Shown in pieces: positions 31,533 to 42,540 of a stretch of DNA of 47,639 bases (the first letter of the stretch is position 1; each line of letters starts with the position of its first letter). Source of the stretch: Welwitschia mirabilis (Eukaryota; Gnetophyta; Gnetopsida; Welwitschiales); the NCBI GenBank assembly GCA_051453625.1, contig JBOZIK010000001.1, forward strand, positions 103,662,299-103,709,937. The letters are read 5' to 3'. Under the pieces are notes generated by a model that ran no database searches, had not been told where the DNA came from, and saw nothing but the letters and a program-made list of their open reading frames with translations. The translations under genes were made by a program, and so were the position numbers.

Positions 31533-31611
31533 NNNNNNNNNNNNNNNNNNNNNNNNNNNNNNNNNNNNNNNNNNNNNNNNNNNNNNNNNNNNNNNNNNNN
31601 NNNNNNNNNNN
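31533..31611. other. assembly gap (79 N), size supported
   Basis: The flanks align to 22465 and 22544 of the 5' LTR, leaving 78 bases (22466-22543) for the gap. This gap size was well estimated. Confidence 0.85.
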
Positions 31612-31896
31612 TGGTTCTCACTTCATAATCTTATAATTAAATGTGTGGAAAAGTACAGTATCTAAAAAGTTGAGATAATTAACAAGGAGGGCATGATGAA
31701 GTGAAGATTATTTCTTTCCAATTTGTGCTGTAAAACTATATTTGGATTCTTAAACTTGTAATCTTATCATGGATCTTAATTATCCTAGATGTTGTAATGA
31801 TTTTGTGATCTTAGAATACCTTGAAACTTGAAATATGTAAATTGTTGTATATCTAAAAGTTTCATGATGTCTATCTTTCTTGGAAAGTATTGTAAT

Positions 31897-31996
31897 NNNN
31901 NNNNNNNNNNNNNNNNNNNNNNNNNNNNNNNNNNNNNNNNNNNNNNNNNNNNNNNNNNNNNNNNNNNNNNNNNNNNNNNNNNNNNNNNNNNNNNNN
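31897..31996. other. assembly gap (100 N) with repeated flanks
   Basis: 30 bases (31867-31896) recur at 31997-32026 with one difference. The 5' LTR has them once, near 22800. Confidence 0.9.
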
Positions 31997-33426
31997 ATGT
32001 ATATCTTTCTTGGAAAGTATTGTAATAAAAAATTGATGTGATTCTTGTAAACGTCTACAAAAACTTCCATATTCTAATTATAGAATCTTGAATATAACTT
32101 GTTTTACTCACTAGATTCATTGATTGTATGGAAATGTGAAATATCAAACTTACTCCTCCCTAAAATATTTATGCTTCTTAATATAAATATTAAGGAACCC
32201 ACCTTTAGGTTAATTAGGTAAAATGTCATAAATGTATATATAAACATTATAAATCTCCTAGTGTAGTTAATAAGGAGCCTATGTAGTATGAGAAGCTGTT
32301 ATTAGTAATATTTTCTTTACCCCATCATGTAACTTCTTATGGTATATCATATTAACATGATTTTATATAAAGGAAGGTGGTGTTAATTTAAATAAGGATG
32401 TTATTTAAAAGAAGGAAGAGAAAAAGGAGGAGCCCCACATAAGGAGAGTGGACCCACAAATAGGAGGCAACAGAAATATTGGACTATGCCGTGAAGCCCC
32501 CATTGAGTTAAATAGGAATATTATTTTAGATTAGTCAATTTTTGTTGTGTTATTTTATACTTTAAAAAGAAGGGGCTTTTTAATTAAAGAAAGATCATTT
32601 CATGTGAGAAAGAAGTTGGGGCCTACACTGATGAACAAGCCACCATCATTTAATTAGACTTTACCTCTCTTTAGCCATTACCTTATAATTATGAATATAA
32701 GGGGGCATTAAATTAAGAGGAATAGATTATGAAGGAGCAGTGTGACATGAAAACAGAGGAGCATCTTATTAGAAGAAGATTAATTTTCTCTCTGAAAGAA
32801 AAAGGTGTGAACCCATGTGGTCTTGCTTAATTTCAAATCATACATATAAGTATAATAATATGATGGACCATTATAAATAAATTTCTTTTGATAAGATCCC
32901 CATTCTTGTAAAATTAAAGGTAAAAAATAAAGGGGGTGGATAACATTGAATATTAGTTAAAAATATAATGTTATATTAATTATTAAGTTATAGAGAAATG
33001 TGTTCTTTAATTAATAATGTCTTGGTAAATTATTAATGATTTAGAATGAATTTCTAATTGTAATAAAAATTGATTCCAATGCATGATCCCCATCGTTTCT
33101 TCAATGAATCTGTTACTTGTGATCCTTCATTTCTCTTATTTGTGAGTCTCACTAACTCTTGAAGCACTCATATTGCTATAGGTTATACTCCTTTGTAACC
33201 TTAGTATGTTGAGTTCCCTTTTTAAATACTTAATCTTAAAGAAGCTTGGCTTCTATATTACTTACTACCTCTAAGCAATTTGTACGGTCATTCTATTTGT
33301 TTTCTTTTATAAAACTACCTGAATAACTTAAGTAATTATTATGTAATATCTTAATTAAATTAAGGTCTTATAAGTTTTGTCGTAGCATAATTTTGAAGTT
33401 TTTAAGCAAATAAAGCAAGTCTTACA

Positions 33427-33431
33427 TATTG
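33427..33431 (+). repeat. target-site duplication of gypsy-1, right copy
   Basis: TATTG follows the LTR end; the left copy is TATTA. The next bases (GATACAAAGAGATTATTGG from the fifth base on) align with the empty site at about 41643-41665. Confidence 0.75.
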
Positions 33432-34204
33432 ATACAAAGAGATTATTGGAGCTTTAGCCATGTGTTCTTTCTAAACCTTCCATTAGGGATGGGCTAGCTC
33501 TCAAGCTAGTATGATGTTTTTTAGATTAGCATTAAGTGATTTTGAATAATTATATGCTTTCACTCATTTAGCAACAACGTGTTGCATGTTCTTTTCTTAG
33601 TTCATTACTCTAATATTAGGCTATGATTTCTTCATACTTATCATGCTTAGATTTGGATAAGCAGGTTAAGTATTTTAAGATTTCATATGTGCTTCCTATT
33701 TGCACTTTAATTTCATAACTTGAATCTTTATTTGATGAATCTTAGACGAATCTACTTTTCATGCTTACAATATTACTGTTGTAAAAGTTAGAATGGCTTG
33801 GGGACACTACCAACATTCATATGGTGGATAAGATTAGGCCATCATGCTTGAGCTTCGTTATTAGATTTGACATGAGTTATTAAACTTAAGTAGTGAAGCT
33901 ACATGAGCTTAATTAAAAGACTCTTATTATTGTTAAAGTTATTATGCTAATTCTTGAATCTATGCCCCATTCTTAACTTTTTTTAATAACACATTCTAAA
34001 CACTATTAGTTATCTTTCATTATGCTTGATTTACTGATAGCTCACCACATCTATTCCCATAGAAGAATGACACTGGGACTATACTACAAATGAAAGCCCT
34101 AGTTTATTTAGTAAAAGTTGGATTTAACCATCCAATACTTATATCCTTAGGATAACATTACATATTAACATATATTAATCACAAGTGTACCTAAATTTTA
34201 CATG
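33432..34204 (+). repeat. gypsy-0 5' LTR, piece 3
   Basis: Aligns with 41648-42400: CTTTAGCCATGTGTTCTTTC against CTTTAGCTATGAGTTCTTTC, GCATTAAGTGATTTT, AGTATTTTAAGATTTCAT, TTTCATTATGCTTG, and TAGGATAACATTACATATTA near the end. In a 100-base sample I count about 19 differences by eye. It completes the LTR cut off at 11638. Confidence 0.85.
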
Positions 34205-34213
34205 AATAACTTT

Positions 34214-34233
34214 TTGTTGTCGTTATTAGGGAT
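34214..34233 (+). promoter_or_regulatory. decayed primer-binding site of gypsy-0
   Basis: TTGTTGTCGTTATTAGGGAT matches the Athila/Tat consensus TTGGCGCCGTTGCCGGGGAT, with nearly all differences being C-to-T or G-to-A steps. It lies shortly after the LTR, as expected. Confidence 0.55.
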
Positions 34234-35559
34234 AGTGACATGGTAGTTACAATGGGGGTGCACAAAATTTATAGTACTATATAACTTTTTGTTCTTTTTC
34301 TATTATTTTCTTTTTATTTTTTTCTTTTCTTTTATTTTATACTAGTCCCATTCTAATGCCCCTTTATTTTCTTTTTCTTCTTCTTCTTTTCTCACCAGTG
34401 GATTGGTTTTGATCATGCCAAATACTTGATTAAAAAATCCTAATCTAAAGAATTTTTTTCTGTTATGTTTCTTTTTTTTTCATTTTTGTCTTTCTATTTT
34501 TCCTTTTCTTTTATTTCTTTCTTTATAAATATTATTTGGATTCTTATATGAAAACTTCTTATAGAGACTAATATTTTATAAGTTTGAAGAAAAATAAGGA
34601 AAACAATGAAAAAAATTTCTTTTTTCTTTTCATATCTCTCTCTACCATCTTTTTATCTCCTTTTTTCTTCTCTATCTTAGATGACTTTCGTAGAAGGTAA
34701 TTGAAGATAAATTTGAAGAAGGTCATTATTAGCAAAGATTAGGGAAGCGTTTCAGTACATGCAATTTTCATTACTATCATTACAATACATAATATTCAAT
34801 TCTTACATTCATGCATTAATCCTTTCTATTATCAATTCATAATCCTAACCTGTTAATTAGTCATAATGGCCTACTTTCCTAAACTATCTATCATCTTGAG
34901 ACTTATTTAATAATCTTGTATTGAATTAAATTTACATCAAACAACTAGTTCTACCATTCTGTGTCACTGGTGCCACCATCCTATGTCACTAGCACTGTTG
35001 GCCTTCCACAATAAAATTCCTTACTATTTTGTGAGTCAAACTTTTATGATCTTCTGACATCTTTCATATACTGTATGCATCTAGAAACATGATTTTTATT
35101 AACTATTTTCATATGTAACATTAACTAGTAATGAACCTCTAATGGTAGATAGCATTAAATTCCTATTAATCTTGAAATGGACTATGAGTCATATCATGAG
35201 AGTAATCCCATTTCTAGAGATCATCCACATGAGAGATCTTAAGAAAACTTAAATAATGATTCTACAACTATAAAAGCAACTTTATTATTAACCAATCTGG
35301 ACATACTTTAAAAGAATACCTTTAACTATAATGTTTAAGTATGCCTTCATGTGTTGTTCAATTTTTCAATGTAGAAATAATTGACTTTAAATAAGCAATC
35401 ATTCAACTGCTTCTACATTTTCATAGCTTAGAGTCTAAATATTCTTACTTATAACTTAAACAATTCAAATGTGTCCTCTTAATAATTCCTCCAAGATACA
35501 ACACAATCAATGCATGCAAGTTAACTCTATTCCTTCTTTTTCCTCAAGGAAAAGAAAAA
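34234..35559 (+). other. gypsy-0 leader and start of gag, poorly preserved
   Basis: 34270-34680 is strongly pyrimidine-rich (runs of TTTTCTTTTT), a common leader feature after the primer site of Athila/Tat elements. From about 35130 short coding-like pieces appear, but no motif is clear before 35560. Confidence 0.5.
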
Positions 35560-36990
35560 ATCATCATTGTATGTCTTAAAACCTACTTCCATCATAACTT
35601 GAGTGAAACTTAATCAAGATTTAATTATGGATTTTTTCCTAGTCACAAAATCAATGCCATTATATTTGAGATAATAAATTTATAATAAAAAAACACTAAA
35701 ATCTTCTCCCACACATTATAAAGATTTAAGGATTTACTTTTTAAGTGCCCCCAATATGAATTTAAGCAAGGTAGAGTTATAGGCTTCTTTTATGAAGGCC
35801 TTTCATCCAACCATTGGTAACTTATAAAAATAATATGTAGAGAAATTTTTCTATACTTAGAGATTAGTGAAGCATGGGATATCCTTGAAACTATAGTTAA
35901 AATTTCAAAGAATTGGAAGAAGACTTAAGAGTAAACATAGTCAAAATAACCTATCGAGTCTATTAGAATCTTCAAAATCCTAGATAGCATTGAAGTCAAT
36001 CAAATGTTAGAAAAACTTTTAAAGAAGATTATGTTTCTTAGTATAACCCCTAAATCTATTATTCCATCACCTCATTATAACATTTGCCTTGTGGTTACNN
36101 NNNNNNNNNNNNNNNNNNNNNNNNNNNNNNNNNNNNNNNNNNNNNNNNNNNNNNNNNNNNNNNNNGTGGAAGAACAATGGTAAAACCAACTAGCAAATAA
36201 TCTCTGCTCTATACTTATAATTCTAAATGGAAGGATCATCCTAATTTCTCATGGAAGCAAGATAATCCTAATCAAATATCAACTAGCAAACCTAAAGACC
36301 CAAATTCTTCCTCTACTTCCAACTTATTAGAAAACACATTTTATAATTTTATGATATCCTAATATCATACCAATGTCATCCAATAACATTTCAACTAATA
36401 AAACTCTTCCACATTGTAAAAGTTAAAACAAGGTATGCATCAGTTGAGTTAAATCACTACACATATCCTTACATTAATCAACTAATGTAAGAAGAGTAAA
36501 CTTATTGCTATACATGAGACTAAACCTTGGAGTTAGAAGCTAATGAAAAAGTAATAGATTAAAAAACCAAGACTATCCATTTTGGAAGTGGTAATAAAAT
36601 CAACAAAGAGGTAAAAGGGAAATATCCTTAAGAATAATTTCAACAAAGAGGGCATGTAAGTAAGAAAGTAGTAGAAAAGAATCATGAAGAGAAGAAGATG
36701 TCCAACTTATAAATAATCTCTATCTTTTCCTCAATAACTTAAGAGAAACTAATTGGCTAAAAAGCAATAAGAAGCACTTGATATTTCCAAAGAAGTGAAG
36801 ATTAACATGCCTCTTTTAGAAGCTATTAATCAAATACCCTTATATGCTAAGTTATTGAAGGACCTATGTACTATTTAAAAAATGATAAATATGAAGAGTA
36901 GAACCTTCCTTTCCTAATAAGTTAGTTCCATTATTCAAAATCAAATTCTCCAAAAATACAAAAAGGTAAGATGCAACCATAGCCATTATG
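35560..36990 (+). pseudogene. gypsy-0 gag remnant
   Basis: FKDLLFKCPQYEFKQGRVIG (about 35725-35785), then FFYEGLSSNHW, matches the gag domain end FKxLLRxCPHHxxxxWxxxxxFYEGL. EISEAWDILETIVKISKNW (about 35860-35920) matches TPDEAWELIEEIAEN. KWKDHPNFSWKQDNPNQ (about 36225-36275) is the NHPNFSW motif. EVKINMPLLEAINQIPLYAK (about 36797-36855) is the INIPLLDAIKQVPKYAKF motif. A 67-N gap (36099-36165) breaks it. The reverse copy at 10500-11250 shares the C-terminal half. Confidence 0.8.
36099..36165. other. assembly gap (67 N)
   Basis: Lies in gag between EEIAEN-like and NHPNFSW-like motifs. No repeated flank is seen, so this is probably a sized gap. Confidence 0.8.
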
Positions 36991-37440
36991 ATTAAAAACA
37001 TACATATCAAATAAGCCTATTAGATCTTGGATTTAGAGTGAATCTTTACCTTATTATCTTTATAAGTGACTTAGTCTAACTAACCTTAATGATATTAAAC
37101 TTCAATTATAACTAACTAATAATTCTTTAAAATCATCCTTGGGTATAGTGGAGGATGTTATTTTCCAAGTGAGAAACTTTCAATTCCTTGTGGACTTTGT
37201 AGTTTTAGAGATATAACAAAATAAAAATAATTTCATTTCAATCATCCTGGGTATATCTTTTCTTACTAGTTCTAATGCTCTTATTAACTATAGGAATGGT
37301 GTTATGAATATTTCATTTAGCAACATGACTATTAAATTAAATACCTTTAATGCTATGAAGAAACCTAAGGATTATGAAGGAGTTAAGTTTGTTGAAATTC
37401 TTGATGATGATCTTGAAATAACTTCTTATGAGTAAAACAT
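36990..37440 (+). pseudogene. gypsy-0 aspartic protease remnant
   Basis: LLDLGFRVNLYLIIF (about 37018) keeps the D-x-G of the active site, unlike the reverse copy. SSLGIVEDVIFQVRNFQFLV (about 37134-37195), then DFVVLEI, matches the PRGIVEDVLVQVDKFxFPVDFVVLD block. SIILGISFLTSSNALINYRN (about 37241-37300) is the ILGRPFLATSNALIN region with RP changed to IS. It ends DDDLEITSYE, the same end as DDLDPSSYE in the reverse copy. Confidence 0.85.
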
Positions 37441-37455
37441 TTTTACTCTTATTTA

Positions 37456-38135
37456 ATCTTCTCATGATTGTAATTCATATTTTAATCTTAGGAACAATTT
37501 GTTTCTTGAAATAGAACCCCTCTTAAGGATTTGAATTATATTTTTTATGATAACCTTACTCATTCTTTGATTACCAATTCATCTATGTCTTCATCTAAGA
37601 AATATGTCTTGAAATAATTGTTGGATAAACATGGCAAAGGAATAGAATGGTCTTTCTATGGTTTAGATAAGTGTTCTTCTCATATCCCTTTCAAGTTTCT
37701 CAACTCATGTATGGAGTCCTACCATAGGAATGTTCCTAGATTAGATTTGTTACTTGATCACCCATCCTACCCCTTTGATTTGAAGAGTTATAACCTTTAG
37801 AGTTTTTCTCTTCATCCATAATTAAACACCCTTTTTATGAGCCTAACCTAGTTTTATTAAACAATGTTGGATTGGAATTACCTCTTGATAATCTTGCCTA
37901 AGGATGTTTAAATCAAATCATGAAAGGCCCAAATATGTTTAAGGATTATTATTTTATAGAAATCCTAGCTATAATCATCCATCCTATTCATATGTTAGCC
38001 ATTTTCATTCATCTAAATCACCTCTATATAGTTCTATATTACCCACATTCCATCCATTCCTTCTATCCTTTTATGAGTTTACAAGATTCAATAATCCTAA
38101 TTAATGATACTCCCCTTAATACACTAATATAATTT
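37456..38135 (+). pseudogene. gypsy-0 post-protease region, no RT
   Basis: LNYIFYDNLTHSLITNSSMS (about 37530-37590) and LLDKHGKGIEWSFYGLDKCS (about 37618-37680) resemble the pre-RT linker (LKYxFLGDNxTxPVIISSxL, LLRVLKKHxKAIGWSxxDLKGIS). After that, where RT should start, comes LNSCMES, LLLDHPSYPFDLKSY, EPNLVLLNN-like sequence, then GPNMFKDYYFIE and a Pro/Tyr/His-rich tail. The reverse copy at 9340-9758 has the same blocks in the same order. Two independent copies without RT suggest a family-wide structure rather than a local deletion. Confidence 0.6.
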
Positions 38136-38269
38136 TAACTTTTAGTTGATACTTTATAAGTTTCACCTTTTGCATAAGCTACTTCTTTGAGTTTTTGAGT
38201 TATTTATTAAGGTTTGCATGCATAAGAGACCTCCAGTTTGGAATTAAGGGAACATAAATTTTTCTTCTT

Positions 38270-39000
38270 TCATGGTATTCCTTTATTTCAGAACATTCAT
38301 GCTGGGACAAGATTATTTCTCTATTAGGCTAATGAGCCAATGACTCCTTTTATGTGCTATGAGTATTTTGAAGAAATGCAAAAAATAGAAAAATTAGAGC
38401 AAACTAAATCAAGAAAAAATCTTTAAGTTCTTCATTGGAATATTAGTTTATATTATTTCTATTGGGTTTAGTTAACTACAACAAGGCTATGGATGTCTAC
38501 TAGTAATGCATATCTAATGGTTCATTTGTGATACATTCAACTCCATCAAGGATATAGATGCTTGCTAGTAATGTAGCACGGAATCCTTATATTACAACAT
38601 GGTAAATATATTGGAAGAAAATGCCAAAACACTAGATGCTCAATATGATTAAATGCTTGAAACATAGTTACTTATGGAAGAGAAAGGGAAATGGAATGAA
38701 ATTAAGATTAGATTAGAAAAATCTTTTGTTTACTTATTCTAATAAACTAAACTTAAGATTCTTTAGCTACTTATGGATTTCTAATATTTATTTATTGGTT
38801 CTTTTCTTTGTCTTGATGAAAGATATACCAAAAATATGTAAATAAAATAGGGCTATTATGTTACATTTCCTTATGTCTTAACTTCTCATAGAACAAATAG
38901 TAGGATTTGCCATTTTATAATTTTAATTAATCCATTTTATTCCATCTCAACCATGTTTAGTTTCAACCTCCAGTTCAACTCACACTCCTTTCTCTTTTTT
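38270..39000 (+). other. shared tail of the gag-protease gypsy family
   Basis: Matches the reverse fragment at 8540-9120: CTATTAGGCTAATGAGCC, TATGTGCTATGAG, CATTTGTGATACATTCAACT, CTTTGTCTTGATGAAAG. It is not clearly coding; stops occur in all frames. Confidence 0.6.
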
Positions 39001-39612
39001 ATTGTGAAAAATTCACATTAAAAGCATAGTGTATTTTCTATGATTTAATCCTACTATCCAAGTCTGGATCCAAGGAAAATTTAATATGATTCATTGATAA
39101 ATCTAGGGAGTATAATGATCCAAATTTTATCTAATTCCTATACAACTCATAATTTCAAATCTACTCACACCATTCACATTAGTTTTCTAATGACATTTGT
39201 GCTTCTATTGCTTGTTTTATTCAAGCATAATCTACATCTCAAAGCTTTTCTAGTGTTACTACCTACCCTTACTAGCACTATAGTCCATATATTTTTTATG
39301 TATTCAACTTTTGTTTGTGGCCTCTTTATGGGATATTTTGATTTTTTAGTCTATTAATAATCTTGTGTTTGATTTTAATGTTTGTCTATCCTATTGATAG
39401 TTCTACTTTCTAATCCACTTTTATTGTCTCTTTTTTTCTTTATACCTCTACCATTTTCACTTGTATCTTTTACAAATTTTCATAGTTGCATTGTAATTTT
39501 CTTTTCATGACATTTTATATTTTAATAATAATCTTTATCCTTTAACATAAAACTAATTCCAAGTCTTTATTTTTGTTAAATCTAGTTTTTTTAATGGTAT
39601 ATTATTTAGAAA
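39001..39612 (+). other. no gene recognised
   Basis: AT- and pyrimidine-rich. An open stretch of 87 codons (39094-39357) is Leu/Phe/His-rich and has no family look, so I treat it as chance. Confidence 0.5.
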
Positions 39613-41071
39613 ATTTTAATTTAATTTTTGGTATTCATACCTAAAAGTCCACAAATTAATTTTTAACATAGTTGGCACTATCGTCCATAGCTAGCATGAC
39701 TAATGTATTCTACATAAATAGGTTCTCATTTAGTCGAGATGATTCTCATCTCATTTTCAGATTTTCTAGCAATTAGATTAAATATTTTTGTTAAAACATC
39801 GTAGAAATTAACTAATATAGATTAATCACGCATTTTTTTATCCTCAATTCTAAACCATCGCATTTTATCTTTCATCTCTTATTCTTTTTAGTCATTTTCT
39901 AATCATTTCAATAGTATCTATCTTAGATTAGAGAATTAAGTCATTATAGTTAAGAGTTTTTCTTTTGCATTAGTTTGCCCTTACTATTTCTTAATTTCAT
40001 AATGTCCTACATATCTTATTTTAAGCCTTTTTTTTGTTAAATCATTTTAATCTATACTATAAAATGCATCATTTATTTCTCATTTTTTCACATTCACATT
40101 ATTGGATACTTTAAACTTTGAAAAAAATTGGAGGGAAGTGATACTTGTACTAAAACACCATCTTTCATGCTCTGTTATTTTGTCTAACTATGATTTTTAG
40201 CCTAAACTAGACAACTTTTTTCAAATTCTTCCATCATTTTTTGATTGATTTTGTTATAAATTTTGCTATATTAAATAATCTTTGATAGACTNNNNNNNNN
40301 NNNNNNNNNNNNNNNNNNNNNNNNNNNNNNNNNNNNNNNNNNNNNNNNNNNNNNNNNNNNNNNNNNNNNNNNNNNNNNNNNNNNNNNNNNNTTTTAATTT
40401 AATTTTTGGTATTCATACCTAAAAGTCCACAAATTAATTTTTAACACAGTTGGCACTATCATGGTTCCTAGTTAGCATCACTAATGTATTCTAAATAAAT
40501 AGGTTCTCATTTATCCGAGATGATCCTCATCTCATTTTCAGATTTTCTAGTAATTAGATTGGATCTTTTTGTTTAAACATCATAGAAATTAACTAATATA
40601 GATTAATCATGCATTTCTTTATCCTCACTTGTAAATCATTACATTTTATCTTTCATCTCTTATCCTTTTCAGTCATTTTCTAATCATTTTAATAGTATCT
40701 ATCTTAGATTAGAGAATCAAGTCATTATAGTTAAGAGTTTTTCTTTTGCATTAGTTTGCACTTACTATTTCTTAATTTTATCATGTATTACATATCTTAT
40801 TTTTAGCCTTTTTTTTGTTAAATCATTTTAATCTATACTATAACATGCATCATTTATTTTTAATTTTTTACATTCACATTATTGGATACTTTAAACTTTG
40901 AGAAAAAGTGGAGGAAAGTGACACTTGCACTAAAACACCATCTTTCATGCTCTATTATTTTGTCTACCTATGATTTTTAGCCTAAATTAGACAAATTTTT
41001 TCAAATTCTTCCATCATTTTTTGATTGATTTTGTTATAATTTTTGTTATGTTAAATAATCTTTGATAGACT
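39613..41071 (+). repeat. about 680-bp segment in two copies around a 100-N gap
   Basis: 39613-40291 and 40392-41071 are about 95% alike by eye. Near the start of each is TTGGCACTATC (39672 and 40450), which looks like a decayed gypsy primer site (TTGGCGCCGTC). The left copy continues CGTCCATAG, close to CGTCCGTGG. The segment may belong to another gypsy element placed before the gypsy-0 3' LTR. Whether the duplication is real is doubtful, because every 100-N gap here has repeated flanks. Confidence 0.6.
40292..40391. other. assembly gap (100 N) with 680-bp repeated flanks
   Basis: The longest of the flank duplications. Differences are mostly single transitions. Confidence 0.88.
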
Positions 41072-41104
41072 GATTTTGCTAATCTTTGATAGACTGATTT
41101 TGCT
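41057..41104 (+). repeat. 24-bp perfect tandem duplication
   Basis: AATCTTTGATAGACTGAT + TTTGCT occurs at 41057-41080 and 41081-41104. The left copy of the larger segment ends in the first unit at the gap (40291), so the overlap may have been joined at this repeat. Confidence 0.85.
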
Positions 41105-41135
41105 AAGGGACTAGAAAAATATTGGTTAATGACTA

Positions 41136-42400
41136 TGATAACATGCAAAAAATTAACATTTACATTAAGATATCTATGACATGTTAGTTTGATTAATTAA
41201 TAATATGATATTTTTATGCATCTATTATGCTTTAGGATATAGTAATTTAGTTTTACTAATAATCCTTAACACTATTATTTTGCAATACATTAGTAGGATT
41301 TTAAGAAATATGGCAGAAGATGGAGGTGTATTGATCAAATTTGGCAATGGCACTAGTTTTAGAAGCAATAGTGCTAGTTATGATTCATAAAATAGATCAA
41401 GACTTACATTACTGATCCTTCCCATTACAAGTAACTCACGTGGAGCATGTTCCATGTTAGTTTCTAAACAATAAAGATTTTCTAAGAAAAACCACTTAAT
41501 TTAGCCTCATGACTAAAGAACAACTCCATTAGGCTTTGGATACTATAAATAATAACCCCATCAAGCCTTGAAAACCTTGATTAACAACCTTAATTTGACC
41601 TATAAATATCCTAATTTAGTTCAATTAAAGGGTTAATTATTATTAATATAAGGAAATTGTTAGATCTTTAGCTATGAGTTCTTTCTAAACTTCCTAGTAC
41701 GAATGGACTAGCTTTCGAGCTATTATGATATTTCTTGGATTAGAATTAAGTGATTTTTAATAACTATTTACTTTAAGTTATTTAATAATAAAGTGTTACA
41801 TATTCTTTTCTTAGTTAATTACATTATTATCAAATTATGGTTGGTCTATACTTTTTATTCTTAGATTTGACTAAGCATGTTAAGTATTTTAAGATTTCAT
41901 GTGTTAGTCTTATTTGCACTTTATTTTCATAATTTGAATATTTATATAATGGATCTTGAATGAACTCTATGTTTCATGCTTATGATATTCTTGTTGTGAA
42001 AACTAGAATGACTTGAAGACATCACAAACATTCATATGACAAATGATATTATCTCATCGTGATTCAGCTTAATTGTTAGACTTAACATGAGTCATTAAAC
42101 TCAAGGAATGAATCTGCATGAGATTACTTAAAATACTCTTGTTATTTTAAAGTCATTATTCTAATTATTGAAGCTATGTCTTATACCTAAGCTTTCTTAA
42201 ACATTTTAAACACTATTACTTGTCTTTCATTATGCTTGCTTTATTAATAGTTCACCACATATGTTCTTGTAAAAGAACAACACTAATGCAAATAGAAAAT
42301 TGGATTTGGTCATGTAAGATTTATTACCATAGGATAATCTTGCATATTATCATACATTAATGACAGATAAAAGCATAGATAAATTTAATCGTGAATACTA
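41136..42400 (+). repeat. gypsy-0 3' LTR, uninterrupted
   Basis: Starts TGATAACATG and aligns in order with the three 5' pieces (7246-7636, 11290-11638, 33432-34204). It has no gap or insertion and so gives the empty sites for the reverse fragment (about 41297) and gypsy-1 (about 41643). The end is uncertain: homology is clear to TTAATGACA (42365) and weak to about 42400. Confidence 0.82.
41601..41608 (+). promoter_or_regulatory. TATA box, gypsy-0 3' LTR
   Basis: TATAAATA, same position as in the 5' piece at 11594. Confidence 0.55.
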
Positions 42401-42540
42401 GACATACAGAATAATCAATAACCATAGTTTGTTATAAGCATAATCTTTAGTAGTAGATGACTAGGCATAGTAAGATAATGGTGTATACTTTTTGATTTTT
42501 TTGTCATTCCATTTTTGTCTTTTTATTTGCTTATAACTAG

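Larger units (their letters stand above)
11639..33426 (+). mobile_element. gypsy-1: complete but dead Ty3/gypsy chromovirus (Del/Tekay-like)
   Basis: LTRs at 11639-24321 (split by copia-C) and 29780-33426 flank a primer site, gag, protease, RT, RNase H, integrase and a chromodomain-like end on the plus strand, with a polypurine tract before the 3' LTR. It is bordered by a 5-bp duplication, TATTA/TATTG. LTRs over 3 kb, a tRNA-Met primer and a chromodomain tail fit Del/Tekay. It sits in the 5' LTR of gypsy-0 and itself hosts copia-C. No domain is free of stops. Confidence 0.88.
29780..33426 (+). repeat. gypsy-1 3' LTR
   Basis: Starts TTTCATATCCC (decayed TGTCACGTCCC) and ends GCAAGTCTTACA, as does the 5' LTR. 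It is uninterrupted by copia-C and so shows the empty site (TTCTTATGATATATTG at about 30866). Three N gaps lie inside (31168, 31533, 31897), and 30836-31167 is repeated after the first, so the apparent length of 3647 is inflated. Confidence 0.88.
7246..42400 (+). mobile_element. gypsy-0: Athila/Tat-type Ty3/gypsy element, gag and protease only
   Basis: The outer gypsy element. Its 5' LTR is in three pieces (7246-7636, 11290-11638, 33432-34204). Each aligns in order with the whole 3' LTR at 41136-42400. Between the LTRs on the plus strand are a decayed gypsy primer site (34214), a pyrimidine-rich leader, gag (about 35560-36980) and protease (about 36990-37440). A tail with no RT, RNase H or integrase follows. 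Both insertions, the reverse gag-protease fragment and gypsy-1, lie in the 5' LTR. The element interrupts copia-B. The exact 3' end is uncertain by some tens of bases. Confidence 0.75.

Noticed and set aside
33427-33440. TTGATACAAAG after the 3' LTR as a second primer site
   Set aside because: It is target DNA: it aligns with the empty site in the gypsy-0 3' LTR.
39094-39357. 87-codon open stretch as a gene
   Set aside because: Leu/Phe/His-rich, no start context or family motif, in AT-rich pyrimidine-rich sequence where such frames are common.
40392-41071. A true tandem duplication of 680 bp
   Set aside because: Every 100-N gap in the window has the same flank pattern, so an assembly overlap is the simpler reading.
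42461-42465. CTAGG as right target duplication of gypsy-0 (left CTAGG at 7241-7245)
   Set aside because: It would place the LTR end about 60-95 bases beyond the last clear LTR homology. A 5-base match by chance is likely.
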